This document shows positions 6,628-11,152 of a DNA stretch of 11,152 bases, piece after piece. The DNA is from JAENVT01 sp031370745 (GTDB lineage Bacteria > Actinomycetota > Acidimicrobiia > Acidimicrobiales > Ilumatobacteraceae): the NCBI GenBank assembly GCA_031370745.1, contig JANMQX010000193.1:1-11152 (forward strand), given 5' to 3'. The translations under genes were made by a program, and so were the position numbers. The first letter of the stretch is position 1; every line of letters begins with the position of its first letter. Below the pieces are notes generated by a model. That model ran no database searches. It worked only from the letters and a program-made list of their open reading frames with translations, and was not told where the DNA came from.

Positions 6628-7143
6628 ATGTCGAATTCGTTGCTGATCAACGCCGCCGAACTGCTTCGCCGACCCGGTTCGGAACGTCGCTTGGAACTGG
6701 GACCAACCGTGGCCGAACTTGGGATTGTCGAGTCCAAGTTCGATCCGTCCGCGACGGTTGCGGTGTCGCTGCGACTGGAATCGTTGACGGATGGCGTCGT
6801 CGTTGATGGCCGCCTGCGGGCGCCGTGGACCGACTCGTGCCGACGCTGCCTTGCCCCCGCCAGAGGTGACGTCGTGTGCGAGGTTCACGAGCTGTACCAG
6901 CACACAGTTGTGGATCCCGACGCCTTCGAGATCGTCGGAGATCAGATCGATCTGGCGCGGATGATCCGCGAGAACATCCTGCTCGACGCACCCATTGCCC
7001 CACTGTGCCGCCCGGATTGCGCCGGGTTGTGCCCGACGTGCGGGATCGACCTCAACACCGGCGCATGCGACTGCGTCAGTGCCACGATCGATCCGCGGTG
7101 GGATGCATTGAGCCAGCTCAAGACGATTCTGCCGGAGCAGTAG
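6628..7143 (+). CDS. DUF177 (YceD family) protein, Cys-rich
   Basis: This is a DUF177/YceD family protein, almost always encoded just upstream of rpmF; in E. coli and in plants members are linked to 23S rRNA accumulation and 50S assembly. From ATG 6628 it has 171 residues. It has CRRC at 71-74 and a C-terminal cluster (Cys127, 131, 135, 138, 147, 149) within the family hallmark CRPDCAGLCPTCGIDLN. Eight Cys residues in this layout suggest zinc binding. A preceding GTG at 6625 is also a possible start, but ATG 6628 has GGTGATGG at 6616-6623, well placed as a ribosome binding site. It probably forms a unit with rpmF 60 bases downstream. Confidence 0.9.
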   Translation: MSNSLLINAAELLRRPGSERRLELGPTVAELGIVESKFDPSATVAVSLRLESLTDGVVVDGRLRAPWTDSCRRCLAPARGDVVCEVHELYQHTVVDPDAFEIVGDQIDLARMIRENILLDAPIAPLCRPDCAGLCPTCGIDLNTGACDCVSATIDPRWDALSQLKTILPEQ

Positions 7144-7165
7144 CCGCAACCAGCGACTCCGGCGC

Positions 7166-7178
7166 TAACCTCTCGTAG
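7166..7178 (+). promoter_or_regulatory. Candidate -10 box (TAACCT) before rpmF
   Basis: GCTAACCT contains a TAnnnT hexamer at 7166-7171 and would start transcription near 7178, leaving a short leader that contains the rpmF ribosome binding site at 7191-7197. It repeats the hexamer found before DUF177. This is inference from recurrence and position only. Confidence 0.3.
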
Positions 7179-7203
7179 CTCGTTTCGTCAAGGGAAGACT
7201 GCC

Positions 7204-7383
7204 GTGGCCGTTCCAAAGAAGAAGAAGTCGAAGATGAAGACGCGAAGCCATCGTGCTGGCGCGTGGAAGCTGTCGGCACCGTCGCGCAGCGTGTGCCCTC
7301 GCTGCGCCGCTGCCAAGCTGCCGCACACGGTGTGCCCGGCCTGCGGTTGGTACAAGGACCGCGTCGCCATCGACGTCGGCTGA
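7204..7383 (+). CDS. rpmF: 50S ribosomal protein L32
   Basis: This is a 59-residue ribosomal protein of the large subunit. It begins MAVPKKKKSKMKTRSHRAG, the L32 signature rich in Lys and Arg, and carries two CxxC pairs (Cys31/Cys34 and Cys44/Cys47), so it is the zinc-binding (C+) form of L32. The GTG start is preceded by AGGGAAG at 7191-7197, six bases before the codon, one of the clearest ribosome binding sites here. It follows DUF177, its usual partner, and precedes plsX by 14 bases. Confidence 0.97.
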   Translation: MAVPKKKKSKMKTRSHRAGAWKLSAPSRSVCPRCAAAKLPHTVCPACGWYKDRVAIDVG

Positions 7384-7397
7384 TCAACACACACTTG

Positions 7398-8369
7398 ATG
7401 TTGCCGATCGCCGTTGATGCGATGGGCGGTGATCGAGCCCCCGGCGAGATCGTCGCCGGTGCCCACGCTGCGGCCGCCCTCGGTATTCCTGTGGTTCTGG
7501 TGGGTCCCGAGGATCTCGAAGGCCGTGGCGACCTCGAACTGATCGTCGCGTCGGAGGTCATCGAGATGAATGACGACGCTGCTCAGGGTGTGCGGCGCAA
7601 GAAGGACTCCACGCTCGTGCGCGCGGCCGAGGCAGTGCGCGATGGCAAGGCATCGGCGATGGTCTCTGCCGGCAATACCGGCGCAACCATGGCGTCCGCG
7701 CTGTTGCGGATGGGTCGCATCAAAGGGGTCAGTCGTCCCGCGATCGCGACGCCCATCCCAGTGCCCGGCCACGGCCCCAACATCCTGCTCGACGCCGGCG
7801 CCAACGCCGAGGTGCAGCCGGAATGGTTGGTTCAGTTCGGCCAGATGGGATCGGTCTACGCCCGCCACCGATTCGGCATCCACCAACCCTCGGTGGGTCT
7901 GTTGTCGATTGGCGAGGAGCCCGGCAAGGGCGACACCTTGCGCAAGGAGGCATACGAGCTGTTGGTGCGTGCTCCGGGAATCCATTTCATCGGCAACGTC
8001 GAGGGCCGTGATGTGATGAAGAAGACCGCCGACGTGATCGTCGTCGACGGCTTCACCGGCAACGTCGTGTTGAAAGCCCTCGAAGGTGGCTTGCGAGTGA
8101 TCCTCAATGCCCTGCTCGAAGCATTCGCCGCCGAGGAGCACTACAAGCCTCACGCCGATGCCCTTTTGCCGGCCTTGCTGCCCCTCTACGCACAGGTCAG
8201 TCCAGACACCTATGGGGGAGCGATGCTGCTCGGTGTCGAGGGTGTCTGCATCATCAGCCACGGCTCGTCGAACTCCCAGGCGATGCTCAACGCCATCAAG
8301 TTGGCCCACGAAATGGTGGAGCACCGGTTGGTCGACGAGATTCGCTCGGCTGTCGCACTGCACGAGTAG
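7398..8369 (+). CDS. plsX: Phosphate acyltransferase PlsX
   Basis: PlsX converts acyl-ACP and phosphate into acyl-phosphate, the acyl donor for PlsY in the first step of phospholipid synthesis; it acts at the inner face of the membrane as a peripheral protein. The 323-residue protein begins MLPIAVDAMGGDRAPGEIV, the PlsX signature, and continues with RKKDSTLVRA, MVSAGNTGATMA and LLDAGANAEVQPEWLVQFG. Later come LLSIGEEPGKG, DVIVVDGFTGNVVLKALEG and the C-terminal LLGVEGVCIISHGSSN, all family motifs. The frame is open upstream to 7263, but that part overlaps rpmF and lacks the family sequence; ATG 7398 sits exactly at the conserved N-terminus. No Shine-Dalgarno is obvious, so translation may couple to rpmF. 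The carrier protein gene lies next downstream. Confidence 0.96.
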   Translation: MLPIAVDAMGGDRAPGEIVAGAHAAAALGIPVVLVGPEDLEGRGDLELIVASEVIEMNDDAAQGVRRKKDSTLVRAAEAVRDGKASAMVSAGNTGATMASALLRMGRIKGVSRPAIATPIPVPGHGPNILLDAGANAEVQPEWLVQFGQMGSVYARHRFGIHQPSVGLLSIGEEPGKGDTLRKEAYELLVRAPGIHFIGNVEGRDVMKKTADVIVVDGFTGNVVLKALEGGLRVILNALLEAFAAEEHYKPHADALLPALLPLYAQVSPDTYGGAMLLGVEGVCIISHGSSNSQAMLNAIKLAHEMVEHRLVDEIRSAVALHE

Positions 8370-8404
8370 CAGGCCTTTGACCCGTCAGGGCGCAGCTGAG
8401 GCGC

Positions 8405-8441
8405 TAGGCTGCCGCGCTGTTCAACAACACCGAGGAGTGTT
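8405..8441 (+). promoter_or_regulatory. Candidate -10 box and SD-bearing hairpin before acpP
   Basis: The 77-base gap before the carrier protein gene contains TAGGCT at 8405-8410, fitting the TAnnnT pattern and predicting a start near 8417. A TTGACC at 8377-8382 resembles a -35 box but lies 22 bases away, too far for a standard promoter. Farther down, AACAC (8426-8430) and GTGTT (8437-8441) can pair around a loop holding most of the GAGGAG ribosome binding site (8432-8437), nine bases before the GTG start. Confidence 0.35.
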
Positions 8442-8446
8442 CATCC

Positions 8447-8743
8447 GTGCCTGCCGAGACTGATGTCGAACAGGGTCCGCTCGACCGTAACGAAGTCTTC
8501 GAGATCGTCCGCGCGAACCTTGCTGACATTCTCGAGATCGAGCCGTCCACGATCTCCGAGGGACAGTCCTTCGTCGACGATCTCGACGCCGATTCCCTTG
8601 CACTCATCGAATTGGTGGAGGCGTTGGAGGAGGATCTCAGCGAGCGTTCGGTCGGGTTTCGGATCGAGGACGAGGATCTCGTCGATCTGAAGACGGTACG
8701 CGACGCCGTCGACTACGTCTATGACCGCGTCCGGGAAGCGTGA
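8447..8743 (+). CDS. acpP: Acyl carrier protein
   Basis: This 98-residue acidic protein has the four-helix acyl carrier layout. The phosphopantetheine attachment site is Ser50 in DDLDADSLALIELVEALEE, equivalent to the DSL motif of AcpP. Helix III/IV is represented by IEDEDLVDLKTVRDAVDYVYDRV. It is about 20 residues longer than E. coli AcpP, with an extra charged N-terminus (residues 1-12) and a short insert around SERSVGF. Its position between plsX and rnc is the classical place of the fatty-acid synthesis carrier in Firmicutes, which supports a general housekeeping role over a polyketide role. The GTG start has a clear GAGGAG at 8432-8437. The stop overlaps the rnc start in GTGA, so the two are translationally coupled. 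Confidence 0.9.
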   Translation: MPAETDVEQGPLDRNEVFEIVRANLADILEIEPSTISEGQSFVDDLDADSLALIELVEALEEDLSERSVGFRIEDEDLVDLKTVRDAVDYVYDRVREA

Positions 8744-9444
8744 GCGCGACCAACCTCACTGACGGCCTGACAACTCTGAGCCGACAGCTCGGCTACGACT
8801 TTGCTGATCTGACCCTGTTGCGGCGAGCGTTGGCCCACCGTTCGTGGTGTGCGGAGGTAGGAGGGCAGCCTTCCAACGAGCGCCTCGAGTTTCTCGGCGA
8901 CGCGGTGCTCGGATGGGTCGTCGCGGAGATCGCCTACCGACGCCACGGTGACCTGCCGGAAGGCAAGCTCACTGATCTTCGCAAGAGCGTTGTCAACGCC
9001 ACGGCCTTGGCGGAAGTTGCCGAGACCATCGGCCTCGGTGAATGGCTGTTGCTCGGCAAGGGCGAAGATGCTGCTGGTGGCCGTCAGAAACCTTCGATCC
9101 TGTCCGACGCGTTCGAAGCCGTGCTCGGCGCTGTCTATCTCGACGGTGGCGTGGACGCCGCAAAGGCGCTGGTCTCGCGGCTGTTCAGCGAGCGGCTGGA
9201 GACCGCGGCCGGCCAACTCGATCGACTGGATCACAAGACCGTTTTGCAGGAGTTGACTGCTCGTCTGCACGACACGGCGCCGGTCTACATCCTGACCGAA
9301 TCGGGACCCGATCACTCCAAGACGTTCAAGGCCACCGTGCTGGTCGATGGAATCGCGCTTGGTAACGGAGAGGGTAAGTCGAAGAAGCTGGCCGAACAGC
9401 AGGCAGCATCCGCGGCATACGACGCGCTGTCCTCCCCGATCTAG
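8740..9444 (+). CDS. rnc: Ribonuclease III
   Basis: RNase III cuts double-stranded RNA, processing rRNA precursors and some mRNAs. The 234-residue protein has an N-terminal endonuclease domain with the signature NERLEFLGDAVL (Glu50 and Asp54) and the second acidic pair in LSDAFEAVLGAVYLDGG (Asp123 and Glu126). The spacing of these four matches E. coli Glu41, Asp45, Asp114 and Glu117. A C-terminal double-stranded RNA binding domain spans about residues 165-232 (DHKTVLQELTARL to KSKKLAEQQAASAAYDAL). The GTG start lies in the acpP stop. The mutM start follows two bases after its own stop, a tight order typical of actinobacteria. Confidence 0.97.
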   Translation: MSATNLTDGLTTLSRQLGYDFADLTLLRRALAHRSWCAEVGGQPSNERLEFLGDAVLGWVVAEIAYRRHGDLPEGKLTDLRKSVVNATALAEVAETIGLGEWLLLGKGEDAAGGRQKPSILSDAFEAVLGAVYLDGGVDAAKALVSRLFSERLETAAGQLDRLDHKTVLQELTARLHDTAPVYILTESGPDHSKTFKATVLVDGIALGNGEGKSKKLAEQQAASAAYDALSSPI

Positions 9445-9446
9445 CC

Positions 9447-10289
9447 GTGCCCGAACTGCCGGAGGTCGAGACGGTTCGGCGCGGCATGCTGGCGTTCGTG
9501 GTCGGTCGTCGCATCGACCGTGTCGAGGTCGGCCGCGAGCGAACGGTCCGCCGTACCTCGCGCCAATCGCTGATCGACGGTCTGACCGGGGCGACCATCA
9601 CCTCGATTGGGCGCCGCGGCAAGTACATCGTGTGCTCGCTCGACACCGGTGATGCACTGATGATCCACCTTCGCATGAGCGGACGAGTTCTGGTCAGCGA
9701 GGCCGGCGCGCAACGCCCGGAACACACTCACGTTGTTCTGCACCTCGCTGGTTCGCCCGAGCAGGAGTTGTGGTTCGTCGATCCCCGAACATTTGGGGAG
9801 ATGGTCGTGTTCGATCCCGATCATGTCGACGCCGAGTTACCCGAGCTCGCCAAGCTCGGGATCGATCCCATCACCGACGGCCTCTCGGTTGTCCAGCTCG
9901 CTGGAATCCTCGGTCGACGGGCGCGACAGCTCAAACCGCTGTTGCTTGACCAGCATGTGGTCGCAGGGATCGGCAACATCTACTGCGACGAGATCCTCCA
10001 CCGCGCAAAACTGCGGCCGGATCGGTTGTCCAACTCCGTCAAGCCTGGCGAGATTCGACGTCTGCACGATGCGATCCACTCGATCCTGAACACCGCGATC
10101 GAGGCTGGCGGCAGCACTCTGTCGGACACGCAATACGTCGACGTCATGGGCGACGGCGGCAGCTTCCAACTCGACCACCGCGTCTACGACCGCGCTGGCC
10201 TTCGCTGCCTGACCTGCGCCAAGGCCACCATCGTGGGCACGGTCTCCGGCGGCCGATCGACCTGCTACTGCCCCCGCTGCCAGCACTAG
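9447..10289 (+). CDS. mutM: Formamidopyrimidine-DNA glycosylase (Fpg/MutM)
   Basis: MutM removes oxidised purines such as 8-oxoguanine and cuts the abasic site by beta/delta elimination. The 280-residue length is standard. The N-terminus PELPEVETVRRG supplies the nucleophile Pro2 and Glu3 (counting Met), Lys59 lies in GRRGKY, and HLRMSGR forms the void-filling loop. GIGNIYCDEILHRAKLRP belongs to the helix-two-turn-helix region. A C-terminal zinc finger has CLTC and CYCPRCQ Cys pairs with the conserved Arg in GGRSTC. The GTG start is two bases after rnc. It is the last gene of the housekeeping run and is followed by a hairpin terminator. Confidence 0.97.
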   Translation: MPELPEVETVRRGMLAFVVGRRIDRVEVGRERTVRRTSRQSLIDGLTGATITSIGRRGKYIVCSLDTGDALMIHLRMSGRVLVSEAGAQRPEHTHVVLHLAGSPEQELWFVDPRTFGEMVVFDPDHVDAELPELAKLGIDPITDGLSVVQLAGILGRRARQLKPLLLDQHVVAGIGNIYCDEILHRAKLRPDRLSNSVKPGEIRRLHDAIHSILNTAIEAGGSTLSDTQYVDVMGDGGSFQLDHRVYDRAGLRCLTCAKATIVGTVSGGRSTCYCPRCQH

Positions 10290-10324
10290 CCGCTAATTCG
10301 TCGATCTCGGCCTGCGTGCCTGCT

Positions 10325-10364
10325 CCCCGAGCCGCTCCCAGATCGTGGCTCGGAAGATTGTTTT
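10325..10364 (+). terminator. Intrinsic terminator after mutM
   Basis: CCGAGCC (10327-10333) pairs perfectly with GGCTCGG (10347-10353). The stem extends by one G-T and one C-G pair (10334-10335 with 10345-10346), giving nine pairs around a nine-base loop. The stem is followed by AAGATTGTTTT (10354-10364), a moderately T-rich run. It lies 37 bases past the mutM stop and ahead of the next gene, the right place to end the housekeeping transcript. The T run is interrupted, so efficiency is uncertain. Confidence 0.6.
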
Positions 10365-10398
10365 CCGGTGCGCAGCAGCGAGCGCGCATCAATGCGAT

Positions 10399-11152
10399 GT
10401 GGACCTTCGAGGCGCCGACCGGTACGCGAGCCGACACCGAGGCTTGCTGTCGTTTGACGAGTCCGGGCTGAGTCGATCGGAATGGAACGCGGCGATCGCC
10501 CGTGGAGCCGTCGACCAGCGACATCGCAACGTCGTGAGGCTGTACGGAGCCAGTTCGACGATTGAGATGAAGATCGAGGCCGCCGTGCTCGCGGCCGGCC
10601 CCGATGCGCTCGCGTCCCACCGATCTGAAGCATTGCTGTGGGGAGTCGAGCGGCCGGCGAGCGATCCAATCGACATCATTCTGCCGAAGCGCGTTCGGCA
10701 AGCTCGGTTGTCCGACGTCGTCGTTCACCGCCCTCGCGACCTGCGCCAACTGCGCCCCGTGTGGCGTCGAGGCATCGCTGCGACCGATCCGTTGCGCACG
10801 CTTGTCGACCTTGGTGCCACCGACCCGACCGGCGTCGACGCCGCGTTGGTGAGGTTTGTGGTTGACGGATATGTCACGCGTCGGGCCGTGCGCGCAGCCC
10901 TGGTTCGGCACTCGCAACATGGACGCCATGGCGTGGTCGCGTTGCGTGAAGCACTGGATCGATGGTCACTGGACGACAAACCGGCGGACAGCGATCTCGA
11001 AGCGTTGATGGCCGAGATTCTGGACACGTTCGCGCTACCGAAGGCCGAGTTCCATGCCTACGTGGGGGGCTACGAAGTCGACTTCTGGATCAGCGGCAGC
11101 AACGTGGTCGTCGAGTGCGACGGTTGGAGTTCGCATGGAGCGAGCCGGGAAC
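10399..11152 (+). CDS. AbiEi-like / DUF559 nuclease-fold protein, truncated by window edge
   Basis: This reading frame is open from 10297 and runs off the right edge; 251 residues are visible from GTG 10399. The first part resembles AbiEi-type (type IV antitoxin-like) proteins: a winged-helix-like start (LLSFDESGLSRSEWNAAIARG, then VVRLYGA) and the segment DALASHRSEALLWGV, followed by TDPLRTLVDLGA. The C-terminal part begins a DUF559 domain of the Vsr/restriction nuclease fold, with YEVDF (Asp228) and VVVECDGW (Glu239 and Asp241) forming the acidic core; the rest is cut off. Such proteins are common as scattered solo genes in actinobacteria and their function is unknown. The earlier in-frame GTG at 10345 lies inside the terminator hairpin, so I prefer 10399, although it has no obvious ribosome binding site. 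Confidence 0.75.
   Translation, partial: MDLRGADRYASRHRGLLSFDESGLSRSEWNAAIARGAVDQRHRNVVRLYGASSTIEMKIEAAVLAAGPDALASHRSEALLWGVERPASDPIDIILPKRVRQARLSDVVVHRPRDLRQLRPVWRRGIAATDPLRTLVDLGATDPTGVDAALVRFVVDGYVTRRAVRAALVRHSQHGRHGVVALREALDRWSLDDKPADSDLEALMAEILDTFALPKAEFHAYVGGYEVDFWISGSNVVVECDGWSSHGASRE

Noticed and set aside
7263..7397. Longer N-terminus for PlsX
   Set aside because: The extra 45 codons overlap the rpmF coding region in another frame and precede the conserved PlsX N-terminus at 7398.
7188..8363. Minus-strand open frame of 391 codons
   Set aside because: Antisense to rpmF and plsX, both certain genes; its translation shows no family motif.
10345..10398. Earlier GTG start (10345) for the AbiEi/DUF559 gene
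   Set aside because: This codon lies inside the 3' arm of the mutM terminator hairpin and would add residues unlike the family.
10440..10505. Possible frameshift in the AbiEi/DUF559 gene
   Set aside because: On careful re-reading, the frame from 10399 to the window end is continuous with no stop; the suspected shift was a misreading of line boundaries.

Overview
The window is a compact, GC-rich stretch of bacterial chromosome coding almost entirely on the + strand. GTG starts are frequent, many stop/start pairs overlap (GTGA, ATGA), and codon use is G/C-biased. The gene set rsmD, coaD, a SepIVA/DivIVA-like coiled-coil gene, DUF177, rpmF, plsX, acpP, rnc, mutM points to a high-GC actinobacterium. 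The combination of an actinobacterial-type SepIVA gene with plsX and acpP between rpmF and rnc suggests a deep branch such as Acidimicrobiia. That placement is inference from gene order and sequence style, not from a search.

Layout. (1) Positions 1-99, minus strand: the start of a divergent small Cys-rich (zinc-ribbon-like) gene, cut by the window edge. (2) Positions 117-4925: a tight four-gene cassette consisting of an ArgE-like M20 amidohydrolase, an acyl-CoA-dehydrogenase-fold flavoprotein, a second M20 homologue and an imidazolonepropionase (HutI)-like amidohydrolase. (3) Positions 4922-10289: a housekeeping run for rRNA modification (rsmD), CoA synthesis (coaD), septation (sepIVA-like), ribosome (DUF177, rpmF), phospholipid and fatty-acid synthesis (plsX, acpP), RNA processing (rnc) and DNA repair (mutM). 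(4) A hairpin terminator just after mutM. (5) From 10399 to the right edge: a truncated gene for an AbiEi-like plus DUF559 nuclease-fold protein.

The most interesting part is the cassette at 117-4925. The first gene keeps every canonical M20 active-site residue. Each of the other three has the fold and most of the motifs of its family but has lost residues that define the textbook reaction. The flavoprotein has Phe where acyl-CoA dehydrogenases carry the catalytic Glu. The second M20 protein has Phe in place of the general-base Glu and no C-terminal metal His. The HutI-like enzyme keeps its metal ligands but replaces the substrate-binding Glu and Asn with Ala and Cys. No hutH, hutU or hutG gene, and no other arginine-biosynthesis gene, is nearby. 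I infer that the cassette encodes a small pathway acting on an N-heterocyclic or N-acylated compound that is neither standard histidine degradation nor arginine synthesis; its substrate cannot be read from the sequence. The cassette runs into rsmD through a 4-base ATGA overlap with no terminator, so pathway and housekeeping genes may share a transcript.
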